Of a DNA stretch of 64,000 nucleotides, positions 46,069 through 55,020 are shown in pieces (the stretch's first letter is position 1; the number at the start of each line of letters is the position of its first letter). This stretch comes from Mycolicibacterium sp. CBMA 234 (GTDB lineage: Bacteria > Actinomycetota > Actinomycetes > Mycobacteriales > Mycobacteriaceae), in NCBI RefSeq assembly GCF_009729415.1, contig NZ_MPKW01000009.1, forward strand, positions 62,001 to 126,000, written 5' to 3'. Below the pieces are notes generated by a model. It saw nothing but the letters and a program-made list of their open reading frames with translations. It was not told where the DNA came from and made no database searches. Position numbers and translations under genes: made by a program.

Positions 46069-47499
46069 TTACGGGAGCTTCGTTACCGCCGGGGGCTTCC
46101 AGGTGCCGTCGAGAATCGACGGTGGATTCTGCTTCGGCCAGTACAGCCGCAGCATGAGGTTGAAAGCGCCGGCGGGTGCGGGCAACCAGTTGGTCTGCTT
46201 CTCCGGTCCCGGATTGTCGTGCTGCATATACAGATCCACGGATCCGTCGGGGTTGCGGGTCAGGTTGTTGCGCTGGCTCAGCGTGTAGCGGTTGAGCGGA
46301 TTGTCGACGAAGAAGTAGCCCTCGTCGTACATCGTCAACGACCAGAAGCCCTCAGCCGGCGGCAGTTGGTCCTTATCGAAGTGCATCACGTACTTATTCG
46401 CGCCGTTGTACGGGTGGCCGTCGGCGTCAGCCTTCGACGTCGGGTAGACCGCATCCTGGGGCCGGTTGGCGCCCAGTCCGATCGCGGTGATCAAGGCCCG
46501 CTGCAGGTAATCGGTGCCGTATTCGCCGGTCGTGGTGGTGAACTGCCAGCCGTTCACGGTGTCGAGAGCGCTGTAGTGGCCCATGATCTTCGCGACGCCG
46601 TCCTTGGGCACCGACTTGAGCGCGGCAGCCACGCTGGGATCGAGTTTGGTGATGTCGAACTTCTCCCCGGGCACGATGCCGATGCGGGCCATCTTCTCGA
46701 TGATCGGCTTGTCGGCTTCAGCGGGCGGGTTGTCCTTCAGCAGGCCGGCCAACATGTCGAAGTAGGCCTCGGTGCTGAGGTTCTCGACCTGATCGCGGAC
46801 CGGCGTCTTCATATCGATGCTGGGATCGACCTTGCCGGCGGGCGGGGTGTAGGGCTTGCCGTAAGAGCTAAGCGGCACAAGGGAAATCTGGTCTTGGAGC
46901 GCGTGCACGGCGGCATAGTCGGCAGGAGTGCCGTCGCAGTAGATGCGGCCGAGCAGCCACACCATCGACGTCGGCGACTTGTACTCCGTCACTCCTGCGG
47001 GCAGGGTGCCTTTCCAGTTCGGGCCGGTGATGGCGTAGGTCTGCGGGCCGGTGCCTGTCGTGCGTTTGCCGGGAACCTGGAAGACGTCGGTCCAGCCCGA
47101 CAGCATCGGGAACAGGTAGTAGCGGTCGTGGGCGTCCGGCAGGGTCAGGATCCACGGCTCATCTTTGACGTTGATGAATCCGTTGGTGTACAGGGTGTCG
47201 GCGTTGGGCGCGGTGACGTCGCGGAATGCCGCGTTGGGGTACTCCCGCATGCGCATTAGCTGGCCCATCGGGGCCCGGGGCGCCTCGGGCTGCGCGACAT
47301 TGGTCATGACCCGGCGCGTCATCTCGACAGTGTTGAGGGCGTAGCCGTACACGTAAGCGTCGATCGCGATGGATCTGGCCTCGTCGGCCGATAGGCTCGA
47401 TGGTTTGCTGGATGTGGAACATCCTGACGTCGTGACCATGACGGTGGCAGCGGTCATAGCGGCCAGCACTGCGGTCCACCGACGATATCGACCCAGCAT
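46069..47499 (-). CDS. DUF1254/DUF1214 exported protein, probable lipoprotein
   Basis: 476 residues from ATG 47499, favoured by a GGAG ten bases upstream; ATG 47514 is the alternative. A basic start and hydrophobic stretch end in TTSGC, an imperfect lipobox. DUF1254 spans ~40-190 (AYVYGYALNTVEMTRR, PNADTLYTNGFINVKDEPW, YYLFPMLSGWTDVF, TYAITGPNWKGTLPAGV); DUF1214 forms the C-terminus (KYVMHFDKDQLPPAEGFWSLTMYD, FNLMLRLYWPK). The pair is common in mycobacteria and is of unknown activity. It is divergent from an AraC-type regulator at 47652 that is its likely controller. A shortened relative lies at 44956-45537. Confidence 0.85.
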   Translation of the reverse strand: MLGRYRRWTAVLAAMTAATVMVTTSGCSTSSKPSSLSADEARSIAIDAYVYGYALNTVEMTRRVMTNVAQPEAPRAPMGQLMRMREYPNAAFRDVTAPNADTLYTNGFINVKDEPWILTLPDAHDRYYLFPMLSGWTDVFQVPGKRTTGTGPQTYAITGPNWKGTLPAGVTEYKSPTSMVWLLGRIYCDGTPADYAAVHALQDQISLVPLSSYGKPYTPPAGKVDPSIDMKTPVRDQVENLSTEAYFDMLAGLLKDNPPAEADKPIIEKMARIGIVPGEKFDITKLDPSVAAALKSVPKDGVAKIMGHYSALDTVNGWQFTTTTGEYGTDYLQRALITAIGLGANRPQDAVYPTSKADADGHPYNGANKYVMHFDKDQLPPAEGFWSLTMYDEGYFFVDNPLNRYTLSQRNNLTRNPDGSVDLYMQHDNPGPEKQTNWLPAPAGAFNLMLRLYWPKQNPPSILDGTWKPPAVTKLP

Positions 47500-47651
47500 A
47501 CGGCGATACTCCATTCTCGTTTGTGCGCTTTGTTCATGGCTGGGATAGCTGACGCGGCAGTGCCGTTTCACCCCTCCCCGGGCATTTACTGTGCAGCACC
47601 ATACCGCCATGTGTCTTGACATTTCGCGACGGATTTTTGACAGTTGGAGAC

Positions 47652-48653
47652 ATGGCGGTGATCCGGGGGACGGCCCTGACGAGCTTTTCTGAGCTGGTTG
47701 CTGAACTTGGCGGTGACAGTCGTGAACTGCTCGACGCCGCGCACATCCCGGCCGACGACGTCGGGAGTCACGATCGCTTCATTTCTCTACCCAACGGTGC
47801 ACGCATGCTCGAAGACGCCGCGGCAGCGCTGGACACTCCAGACTTCGGCCGCCGCCTGGCGCTTCGGCAGAGCATCGACATTCTGGGCCCCGTTGGGTTG
47901 GCTGCCCGAAATGCCACCACGGTCGCCGATGCGTTCGTCGTCTTCGACAAGTTCATGGCCGCCTACAGTCCGGCGATCAGTGCGCGCATGACCGTCCCCG
48001 TCGCTGCCGATCTACGTCGCTTCGAATTCGAATACCTCCTGGACCCCGCGCCGCCGCAGGCCCAGGCCATCGAACTGTCCCTCGGCGTCACGCTGAAGGT
48101 GCTGCGGCTGTTCCTCGGCGCCGACTATCGTCCGCTGACGGTGCACCTGCCGCACTCGGCGCGCACACCGGCCGACGAATATCAGCAGTACTTCGGTTGT
48201 CCGCCAGTCTTTGGTGAACCCGTCGCCGGTTTCACGCTGCGGGCCGCCGATCTGGAGCGGCCGCTGCGTACCGACCAGATCGCGCATCAAACCGCTGTGG
48301 CGCACCTGACCAACACCATCGGCGAGTTCGGGCCCGACACAACACAATTGGTGCGCAGTCTGGTGCGTCAACTGCTACCGGCCGGGGCTGTCGGGCTGTC
48401 GGACATCGCCCGTCACATCGGGCTGCATCCGAAGGCCCTGCAGCGGCGCCTGGCGGCCGAGCAGACGACGTTCGCCGACCTCGTCGACCAGGCCCGCCGC
48501 GACACCGCCCAGAGGCTGCTGTTGGAAACCGACCTCAGTCTGGACCAGCTTTGCCGGCACCTCGGCTATGCCGAACAGAGCGTGCTCACCCGCTCGTGCA
48601 AGCGGTGGTTCGGCATCACCCCCTCGGCTTTCCGGGTCGCCCAAGGCTGCTGA
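47652..48653 (+). CDS. AraC-family regulator with Arabinose_bd-type (OruR/ArgR-like) N-domain
   Basis: 333 residues from ATG 47652 with TTGGAGA upstream (a GTG at 47616 is in frame but lies in the promoter repeat). The N-terminal ~200 residues are the DUF4880/Arabinose-bd type domain often seen in mycobacterial AraC proteins (LDTPDFGRRLALRQSIDILGPVGLAARNATTVADAF). The C-terminal 95 residues contain two helix-turn-helix units (LSDIARHIGLHPKALQRRL and LDQLCRHLGYAEQSVLTRSCKRWFGITPSAFR). Divergent from the DUF1254/DUF1214 gene, it is the probable regulator of that gene. Confidence 0.9.
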   Translation: MAVIRGTALTSFSELVAELGGDSRELLDAAHIPADDVGSHDRFISLPNGARMLEDAAAALDTPDFGRRLALRQSIDILGPVGLAARNATTVADAFVVFDKFMAAYSPAISARMTVPVAADLRRFEFEYLLDPAPPQAQAIELSLGVTLKVLRLFLGADYRPLTVHLPHSARTPADEYQQYFGCPPVFGEPVAGFTLRAADLERPLRTDQIAHQTAVAHLTNTIGEFGPDTTQLVRSLVRQLLPAGAVGLSDIARHIGLHPKALQRRLAAEQTTFADLVDQARRDTAQRLLLETDLSLDQLCRHLGYAEQSVLTRSCKRWFGITPSAFRVAQGC

Positions 48654-48654
48654 C

Positions 48655-49155
48655 TCAGCCGATCCGCGTCCAGAGGCAGTAGCCGGAAAACTCGACGGAG
48701 TACGCGGTAGGGGCCACATCGAAGGACACAGTCTGGTTCGGTGCGCCGTCGGTCACGACGGGAGCGCTGACGACGCCGGCGCTGATCACCGCACGCTGGT
48801 CCACGTGACACCTGGCCTGCGCGTCCAGGGGAGTACCACTCCACTTGCCGGACATCAGGTTCGGATTACGTAGACCCTGGCCGTGCAGCGCGACGACCGG
48901 GCCGACGCTCAACCACCGGTCGCTCGGGTCAGCAGGTAGGGCGACTGCTTGCCACTGGCCGTCGTGGCACCGCAACGGCGTATTGGATCCGGACGCGGGC
49001 GCCGGGGTGGCCGGCATGGTGGTGGCGCCGTCGGCTGCTGCCGGACACGGCTGATCCTGTTGCGGCGCCATGGGATCAGCCGCACATGCGGGAGCCAGCG
49101 CGGTCGCCAGTGCGACTGCGGCGGCGGTCAGTGCGGTCGCGCGGATCACGGTCAC
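48655..49155 (-). CDS. exported protein of unknown function
   Basis: 166 residues from GTG 49155, which overlaps the stop of the DUF4185 gene (GTGA). The signal segment VIRATALTAAAVALATALAPACA ends in an Ala/Cys site that could be type I or a poor lipobox. The mature part has Cys in DQPCPAA, LRCHDGQWQ, ARCHVDQ and GYCLWTRIG, so probably two disulfides, and a beta-rich pattern (SVGPVVALHGQGLRNP, QTVSFDVAPTAYSVEFSGYC). No family recognised. Translational coupling with the DUF4185 enzyme suggests a joint role in the envelope. Stop is 1 bp from that of the convergent AraC gene. Confidence 0.7.
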   Translation of the reverse strand: MTVIRATALTAAAVALATALAPACAADPMAPQQDQPCPAAADGATTMPATPAPASGSNTPLRCHDGQWQAVALPADPSDRWLSVGPVVALHGQGLRNPNLMSGKWSGTPLDAQARCHVDQRAVISAGVVSAPVVTDGAPNQTVSFDVAPTAYSVEFSGYCLWTRIG

Positions 49156-51176
49156 ACCTTGGTCAGGTCGGTCTTCATGAGCATGACGTTGTACTCGCTC
49201 CACAACGACAGGTTCCAGTACAGATCGGTGCCGGTGCCGAGGGTGGACGGCGACCACGGGTCCATCATGGGCGCGTAGATGCCGCCATTCTGTTGTGGCA
49301 TCAGCACTTTGGCCGACGACCAGGACCCTTGCGGGGTGTCTGAGGTGGTCAGCACAACGTTGTTGAACTGGTCGGCGTAGAGGGCGACGTACTTGCCCAG
49401 TGTCTTGTTGTACTGCACGGACAGCTCACCGACGTTGTTGCCCGCCTGGGCGATTCCGCACGCGCCGGTGCTCTGACCGAAGACGGGTGTGGCCATCGAC
49501 GGGTCGTTGTACCAGCCGGCTTTGACTGCGCCCAGGCCGAAGAACCAGCCCGGATTGCCCTTGTTGTAGTACTGGTATTGGGAAGCGTCGAGGATGTTGG
49601 TATCGGTCACGCGCGACAGATAGGCGGCTCCGCCGCGGCCGTTCGGAGTCCCGTACGAGTACACGTAGCCGTCACCGGGGCTCAGCAGTGCCGCCTGCTG
49701 GAAATTGCTGTTGCCGCCCCAGTTTTGGCGGACGCTCTGCGGTGCGACGGTCCAGTTCTCCCCGTTGTCGGTCGAATAGGCCATGGCTGAATAGTTGGTG
49801 GTCCATTGGCCGGGCGAGCCCCACTGCTTGACCGACATGAAGCTCAGGTACTGCGTGGCCCCGAACTGGGTGCCCGGTGTCTGCAGCGAGATACCGGACG
49901 TCGGGATCAGCGTCACGCCAGACGGCAGGCCGGCTGGGAGTTGTCCGGGCAGGATGATCTGACGTGCCGTGGTCGGCGACGACAGCGGAGTCCCGCCGAA
50001 CATGTTGCCGTTGAACCACTGCCCGTTCGGGATCGAAATGCCGTTGGACAGATCGGTATTCGAGGTTCGGAACAGGATGTTGTTCAGCCAGTTCCCGGTC
50101 ATGTTGGGGCCGCTGAAGGTATCGCCGAAGGCCATCAAGACTTGGTGCACGGCGCCCGTGGTCGGATCGTTGGCAATCCCGTTGTCCCACATGGTCCCGA
50201 CGTCCGTGCCCCAGACGCCAAACCGGCTGAGCGTGTTGTTGGGCGCGAAGTTCCCGGTGACCCAGTTGACGAATGTCGTTGAAGCGCTGAGCTGTTGGCC
50301 CGGGGTGGGGAAGGCCGGTTGTGGATTGCTCGTAGTGGCAGCAGCCACCACCGTGGCGGTCAGCGGTTGGCTCGTGGTGACCAGGGCCGCGGCTGCGGTC
50401 TGTGGTTTGAATGCCGTCAGCAGGTTGTCGAACTCTTTGCGGGCGAACGCGAGCACGGTCCACGCCAGCGTCGGCTGGGTTGGGCTGCCATTCGGGTTGA
50501 AGGCCCAATTCAGCACGCCGGAAACAGCTTTCACGACGGCGGCCACTGGGTTCAGAGATCCGGTCGTGGTGGGCGCGGTGACATTCGGGGTGGCCAGGTG
50601 CGTCGTCGCGGTGACTGCTGCTGTCGCGGCAGTGGCCGTGGCGGTCGTCAGCTTCACGGCTTCGGGTGCGACGGCCGACACCGTGACCGGCTTAGGTGCC
50701 GAAGGCTGCGGGGCGGCCGCGGGCTTGAGCGTGGGCGACGAGACCGTCGGCTTGGTGTCTGGCGTGGCCGCCGTCGGCCGCTGGCGTTTCGGTGTCTTGG
50801 TGGACGTTTGCGCGGGGTCGGTGGCGCCGTCGTTCTTCGGCTGAGTGCTGCGGTCGCGACCATTGGTCGGCGGCTTGTCAGGCTTGGTGTCGGTCTGACC
50901 GGACGCGGTAGCGGAGTCCTCGGTCGTCGCTGTGTCTTTGTCGCCCTTCTTGGGCGCAGGCTTGACGGGCCGCGGCTTGGTGGGTTTTCCGGAAGAGCCC
51001 GCACCGTCGGTATTTTCGCCGTTCGAGGTGGTCGATGACGACGAGGTCTGGCCGGCATGTGTACCGCTGTCAGACTGGTCCGCCCAGGCGGTGCCCTGAC
51101 CGGACGCTATCGCGGACCCGATGCCGAGTGCGAACGCGAGCCGTCCGGCCCGGCCGATGTATTTGGCAGCGCCCAT
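49152..51176 (-). CDS. secreted DUF4185 protein, GH183-type arabinan hydrolase candidate
   Basis: 674 residues, ATG 51176 with GGGGAGT upstream. Signal peptide ending TAWA-DQ near 33; a ~170-residue Thr/Ser/Pro/Lys-rich linker; a mycobacterial exported-protein segment PTLAWTVLAFARKEFDN; then from ~310 a five-bladed propeller-like DUF4185 domain (RFGVWGTDVGTMWDNG, VLMAFGDTFSGP, YLSFMSVKQWG, AMAYSTDNGENW, GDGYVYSYGTPNGRGG, KYVALYADQFNN, GGIYAPMMDPWSP). DUF4185 enzymes were recently classed as GH183 endo-D-arabinanases acting on arabinogalactan/lipoarabinomannan. Asp in the VWGTD and FGDTF motifs are candidate catalytic residues. Activity here is inferred from the family. Confidence 0.8.
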   Translation of the reverse strand: MGAAKYIGRAGRLAFALGIGSAIASGQGTAWADQSDSGTHAGQTSSSSTTSNGENTDGAGSSGKPTKPRPVKPAPKKGDKDTATTEDSATASGQTDTKPDKPPTNGRDRSTQPKNDGATDPAQTSTKTPKRQRPTAATPDTKPTVSSPTLKPAAAPQPSAPKPVTVSAVAPEAVKLTTATATAATAAVTATTHLATPNVTAPTTTGSLNPVAAVVKAVSGVLNWAFNPNGSPTQPTLAWTVLAFARKEFDNLLTAFKPQTAAAALVTTSQPLTATVVAAATTSNPQPAFPTPGQQLSASTTFVNWVTGNFAPNNTLSRFGVWGTDVGTMWDNGIANDPTTGAVHQVLMAFGDTFSGPNMTGNWLNNILFRTSNTDLSNGISIPNGQWFNGNMFGGTPLSSPTTARQIILPGQLPAGLPSGVTLIPTSGISLQTPGTQFGATQYLSFMSVKQWGSPGQWTTNYSAMAYSTDNGENWTVAPQSVRQNWGGNSNFQQAALLSPGDGYVYSYGTPNGRGGAAYLSRVTDTNILDASQYQYYNKGNPGWFFGLGAVKAGWYNDPSMATPVFGQSTGACGIAQAGNNVGELSVQYNKTLGKYVALYADQFNNVVLTTSDTPQGSWSSAKVLMPQQNGGIYAPMMDPWSPSTLGTGTDLYWNLSLWSEYNVMLMKTDLTKV

Positions 51177-51283
51177 GGCGACTCCCCGTTGTTCGAGCCT
51201 GTTATTCGACCTAACTACCTATGGAACAGCATGAGCCCGCGTCGCGGGAGAGTTTGGCCGGGGTTGTGTCCGTCTCGATACCG

Positions 51284-51649
51284 TCAGCTGGTCAGGCCGG
51301 CCTCACGGAGCGCGTCCTCGTAGAGCTCGATGGCGTGATCGACGCCCCGATCGACCCAGCTGTCGACGAACGCCACCCGGCCGGCGACCAACTGGATGCC
51401 GGTGGCCCAGCGCTCGAAATCCCCGGTGCGGCGCAAGATGTCGATCTGTATCCGGGTGCCCTTGATGTGGACGAAGCCGCCGAGCTCGGTGGTCTGCGGT
51501 CGCAGGATGGTGATGTCGAACTCTTCGATTCGGCCGTCGTCGATAAGTTGCTGCAGGTAGCCGCGGGCATTGCGCAGGGCGGCGAGGGCTTGCAGTTCAC
51601 GTCCCTGGGTGGGCAGTCCCCACGCGATCCAGATTCCGGCTTCGGACAT
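51284..51649 (-). CDS. small conserved hypothetical protein
   Basis: 121 residues from ATG 51649, 5 bp after the ThrE-type gene on the same strand and thus probably co-transcribed with it. The chain starts MSEAGIWIAWGLPTQGRELQAL and ends with WVDRGVDHAIELYEDALREAG; mixed alpha/beta, cytoplasmic, no Cys, no signal. The pattern resembles small mycobacterial proteins with ferredoxin-like folds, but no family is recognised with confidence. The linkage to an exporter is the only functional clue. Confidence 0.7.
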   Translation of the reverse strand: MSEAGIWIAWGLPTQGRELQALAALRNARGYLQQLIDDGRIEEFDITILRPQTTELGGFVHIKGTRIQIDILRRTGDFERWATGIQLVAGRVAFVDSWVDRGVDHAIELYEDALREAGLTS

Positions 51650-51654
51650 GGCGG

Positions 51655-53052
51655 CTAGGTTACGCGCGGACCGAGCAGGCGGCGGGGAAGGCGCGGCCGC
51701 CGCATGGTGCGCGCGACCCATTCGCCGAGGGTCACGCCCGCGGCCAGCGTGCAGCCGACCATGATGGCGGTGAACAGGTTGGCGATGGCCGCCAGCGTCT
51801 GGCCGGCCATGATCTCGGAGAGCCCGCGATACACCGCGAGCCCGGGGACCAGCGGGGTGATGCCGGCGACCGCGACGATGATCGGCGGGACCACCGCGCG
51901 TCGGGCCAACAGACCACCGGCCAGGCCGACGACCGTCGCGGCAGTCGCGGAGGCCACGATGGGTCCCAGGCCCGTGTCGAGGATGACGCCGACCAGCCCG
52001 GCACCGACTGCGCCCGACGCGAACGACGTGGCCAGCGCCTTGGGGGAGGCATAACTGGCCAGGGCGAAGGCCGCGGCCGCGAGGCCTCCGGTGAGCACCA
52101 TGATCGGCAGCGGTGCGTAGGGGAAGACCTCCTGCTGCATCGGCGGCAGGCTGGCGCCGAGGGCGGAGGTAAGACGCAGTGCGATGCCCACGCCGCCGAC
52201 CAGGCCCGCGGTGTAGACCATCACCTCGATGAACCGCCCAGCCGCGGTGACGGGTGCCCCAGTGATGGCGTCCTGCACCGAACCGACTAGTGACAGGCCG
52301 GCCATGAGCACGATGATGCCCGACACGATGATGCGGTACGGCGCGACGACCGCGCTGTGTTCGACTGCCAGCCGGTAGATCACCGCGGCCGGTACCGTCG
52401 CCAGGAAACCGCCCATGACCTGCTGGAAGAAGTACGGTAGGCCGAGCTTGCCGAGGGTGACGTTGACCCCGTAGATCGCGGCGGTGGTGAAGAACGAGAC
52501 CACGGCGAGCGTCGGGCTGCCGCCGAGCATGAGCGTCACCGCGGCGGCCATCAAAGCCCAGCCGGACAGTGCCACCTTCCGTGAATACGGGTGGTCGGCG
52601 GCGACGATGGCCTCCAACGCCGCCCGCGCGTTGTCGAGGCTGAGGTAGCCGCGGCCGATCCGCCGGATCACCCTGTCGGCCTGCTGCAGGCGGGTGTAGT
52701 CGAGGGACCGGTACTTCACGGTGCGCATGTAGTTGGTGGGCGGCAAACCGGGACCGCGCCGGGCGGAGACGTGGATGGCGTTGTAGGTGACGTCGACGGC
52801 GCAGTCGGTCACGCCGTAGCTCGCGGCGACGAAGGCGATCTGTGCAGAGGTGTCGATGGCGCCGGTGCCGGAATCCAGCAGCACCTCGCCGACGTTCATG
52901 GCCAGCTCGACGACCTTGGTGAAGGCGCGCTCGTCATTCAGGTCGATCGGTTGCAGGGGTGTGATGACGGGCATGCTCGCGGTGTCGACGGTGGCGGGCC
53001 GCTCGCCGAGCAGTCGTCGGCGAGCGGCGGCGACGCGATCACGCAGTGTCAC
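51655..53052 (-). CDS. ThrE-family threonine/serine exporter
   Basis: 465 residues from GTG 53052. The N-terminal ~130 residues carry the ThrE/DUF1212 hydrophilic part (VVELAMNVGEVLLDSGTGAIDTSAQIAFVAASYG, CAVDVTYNAIHVSARRG). They are followed by ten membrane spans in two blocks, the second being the ThrE_2/YjjB-like half (AVVPPIIVAVAGITPLVPGLAVYRGL). ThrE of Corynebacterium exports threonine and serine with the proton gradient; in mycobacteria the substrate has not been defined to my knowledge. Both halves are fused in one chain as usual for Actinobacteria. The small gene at 51284 follows. Confidence 0.9.
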   Translation of the reverse strand: MTLRDRVAAARRRLLGERPATVDTASMPVITPLQPIDLNDERAFTKVVELAMNVGEVLLDSGTGAIDTSAQIAFVAASYGVTDCAVDVTYNAIHVSARRGPGLPPTNYMRTVKYRSLDYTRLQQADRVIRRIGRGYLSLDNARAALEAIVAADHPYSRKVALSGWALMAAAVTLMLGGSPTLAVVSFFTTAAIYGVNVTLGKLGLPYFFQQVMGGFLATVPAAVIYRLAVEHSAVVAPYRIIVSGIIVLMAGLSLVGSVQDAITGAPVTAAGRFIEVMVYTAGLVGGVGIALRLTSALGASLPPMQQEVFPYAPLPIMVLTGGLAAAAFALASYASPKALATSFASGAVGAGLVGVILDTGLGPIVASATAATVVGLAGGLLARRAVVPPIIVAVAGITPLVPGLAVYRGLSEIMAGQTLAAIANLFTAIMVGCTLAAGVTLGEWVARTMRRPRLPRRLLGPRVT

Positions 53053-53099
53053 AACAGAATCGTAGGTCCCAGGTCAGCTGGATCTGGGCGGTGACGGCG

Positions 53100-53456
53100 T
53101 CAGCGGACGGTGAACGTCCACATGCTGTTGACGGCGTCGCCGTCGGCAGCCGTGTTCTGCCAGTGCACGGTGTACTGACCGGGCGGCATCGAAGGCTTCA
53201 GTGCGACGCTGTAGCTGGCGCCGGAGCCTTTCAGCGGTCCGTCACTCCACTCCGCGTGGTCGGGCCCGGTCACCCAGATCTCGGGATTCTTGACGGGTTC
53301 GTTGTAGGTGATCGACACCTGAGTGGGGGCCGCTCCGGTTGAGTCTTCTCCAGGGGTGGTGTTCACCACCCAGTCGTGTGCCGAGGCGACCCCGGGGTTG
53401 ATCAAGGCGGTGGTAGCGGTGACCGCAGCGGCGGTCAGCCAACGCATGGCTTTCAC
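53100..53456 (-). CDS. CopC-domain copper-binding secreted protein
   Basis: 118 residues from GTG 53456 with a GAGAGGAAG ribosome site; ATG 53447 is the alternative. The signal peptide ends ASA-H, so the mature chain starts with His, the classic N-terminal Cu(II) ligand of CopC. The beta-sandwich follows with PTQVSITYNEPVKNPEIWVTGPDH, LKPSMPPGQYTVHWQNTAADGDAV and the final WTFTVR. It lacks a fused CopD membrane domain, so it is a stand-alone periplasmic copper carrier. Next to the cobalamin-riboswitch/NicT unit and the metallothionein-like gene it marks a metal-handling stretch. Confidence 0.83.
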   Translation of the reverse strand: MKAMRWLTAAAVTATTALINPGVASAHDWVVNTTPGEDSTGAAPTQVSITYNEPVKNPEIWVTGPDHAEWSDGPLKGSGASYSVALKPSMPPGQYTVHWQNTAADGDAVNSMWTFTVR

Positions 53457-53671
53457 TCGTGTGCACTTCCTCTCGACGCGAATGCACCGGGCGGAATTTC
53501 CCCCGGTCGCTGTCATGCGTAGTCGGCCCGGGCAGATGGTTAGTTCCCTGTCAGTTAGCTGCCAACGGTTGGTGGCGCCTGCCCTGGCAAATTTGCGCAT
53601 GATCTAAACCCGTTGAAGAGCAGTCGGTTTGGTCATGCCCTTTGCTGCTGGCGAGGTGGCGGCGCGGGTGA

Positions 53672-53828
53672 TACTTTCCGTTTGTCGTTGTAGGCGGCGC
53701 GGAAACCCGGTGTAAGTCCGGTGCGGTCGCGCCACTGTGACCGTCCGCGTCATGAAGCTCGTGACGAAGACGGAAGTCAGACCCGGCCGCCTGCGTATCA
53801 GCCACGGGGACGCGAAATCCTCAGGGAG
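53672..53828 (+). promoter_or_regulatory. cobalamin (AdoCbl) riboswitch
   Basis: The leader of the NicO-type gene has the conserved cobalamin-riboswitch blocks: GGAAACCCGGTGTAAGTCC, GGTGCGGTCGCGCCACTGTG and the B12 box GGAAGTCAGACCC, in the correct order and spacing. It ends in a CCTC-AGGGAGG segment in which the ribosome site can be sequestered. Binding of coenzyme B12 should lower translation of the metal transporter. Outer boundaries are approximate. Confidence 0.93.
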
Positions 53829-53837
53829 GTAGTGCCT

Positions 53838-54947
53838 GTGTCCGGACCGGCCGAATCGCCGTCAGCCGCGAATGTGTTCCGTCGTCTCGTTCGATCGTGG
53901 GATCGCCGCGATTGGCGCGAATTCAGCGCGCTGGCTGCCGCGGTCGTGGCCCTGCACATCGTCGGTTTCGGCTCACTCGTGCTGTTGGTGGCCCCGCATC
54001 AGTACCAGGTCGGCACTCAGGTTTTCGGGGTCGGGCTGGGCATCACCGCATACACCTTCGGCCTGCGGCACGCGTTCGACGCTGACCACATCGCGGCGAT
54101 CGACAACACCACCCGCAAGTTGACCGCCGATGGCGCCAAACCCAAATCGGTCGGGTTCTGGTTCGCCATGGGGCATTCCACGATTGTGCTGATGCTGGCG
54201 GTACTCGTCGTGGTCGCGGCCCGGATCGCTGGTGAGCTGACCCAGGACAACTCGCCCGCCCGCCAGGAACTCAGTATCGCCGGAACCCTCGCGTCGGGGG
54301 CGTTCCTCTGGCTGATCGGCATCATCAACGTCGCGGCACTGATCGGTATCTGGCGGGTTTTCACCGGCCTGCGCCGTGGCGAATTCGACGAGAAGGACCT
54401 GGAAGCGCAGCTCGACAACCGTGGTTTTCTGGCCCGCATCCTGCGTCCCGTCATGAAGCGGATCACGCGCCCGATTCAGATGTTTCCCGTCGGCCTGCTG
54501 TTCGGGCTGGGCTTCGATACCGCCACCGAGGTGACGCTGCTGGCATTGGCGGGTACTGGGGCGGCGGCCGGTCTGCCCTGGTTCGCCGTGCTGACCTTGC
54601 CGGTGCTGTTCGCCGCGGGGATGGCGCTGATGGATACGGCCGACGGAATGTTCATGACCGTCGCGTACAACTGGGCGTTCGCGAACCCGGTCCGCAAGAT
54701 CTACTACAACCTGACCATCACCGGGCTGTCGGTGGCGGTGGCCCTGCTCATCGGCAGCGTCGAATTGATCGGAGTCCTGCACGACAAGGTCGGCTGGGTC
54801 AATCCCGTCACGGACTGGATCAGCGGTATCGACCTGAACAACTTCGGCTTCGTCATCGTCGGGTTGTTCGTCGTGACCTGGGCCATCGCGATCCTGTTCT
54901 GGCGGATCAGCGGCGCCGAGAAGCGTTGGGCGACCGCTCCTTCGTGA
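53838..54947 (+). CDS. NiCoT-family nickel/cobalt transporter
   Basis: 369 residues from GTG 53838, eight bases after AGGGAGG; GTG 53832 is too close to it. Eight membrane spans and the family signature RHAFDADHIAAIDNTTRK (H-x4-D-H in the second span), with GFWFAMGHSTIVLML and LGFDTATEVTLLAL. These take up Co2+ and/or Ni2+. The upstream cobalamin riboswitch argues that cobalt for B12 synthesis is the physiological cargo. A metallothionein-like peptide gene follows 73 bp downstream. Confidence 0.94.
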   Translation: MSGPAESPSAANVFRRLVRSWDRRDWREFSALAAAVVALHIVGFGSLVLLVAPHQYQVGTQVFGVGLGITAYTFGLRHAFDADHIAAIDNTTRKLTADGAKPKSVGFWFAMGHSTIVLMLAVLVVVAARIAGELTQDNSPARQELSIAGTLASGAFLWLIGIINVAALIGIWRVFTGLRRGEFDEKDLEAQLDNRGFLARILRPVMKRITRPIQMFPVGLLFGLGFDTATEVTLLALAGTGAAAGLPWFAVLTLPVLFAAGMALMDTADGMFMTVAYNWAFANPVRKIYYNLTITGLSVAVALLIGSVELIGVLHDKVGWVNPVTDWISGIDLNNFGFVIVGLFVVTWAIAILFWRISGAEKRWATAPS

Positions 54948-55007
54948 GGCGCCGAGGTTCGGGCCCCGGCACTGTTTTTGTGCCTTCTGGAATCGCCGGC
55001 GCAGGCC

Positions 55008-55013
55008 TAGCCT
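55008..55013 (+). promoter_or_regulatory. -10 element for a leaderless metallothionein-like mRNA
   Basis: TAGCCT fits the mycobacterial -10 pattern TAnnnT and lies seven bases before the ATG at 55021, the spacing seen for leaderless transcripts. There is no ribosome site before this ATG, which agrees. Confidence 0.45.
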
Positions 55014-55020
55014 GATATGC

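Noticed and set aside
45612..47654. Exact 2000-bp spacing of the two TTGACAGTT promoter copies as a meaningful period
   Set aside because: The sequence between them is not a repeat unit of that length; the round number looks like coincidence.
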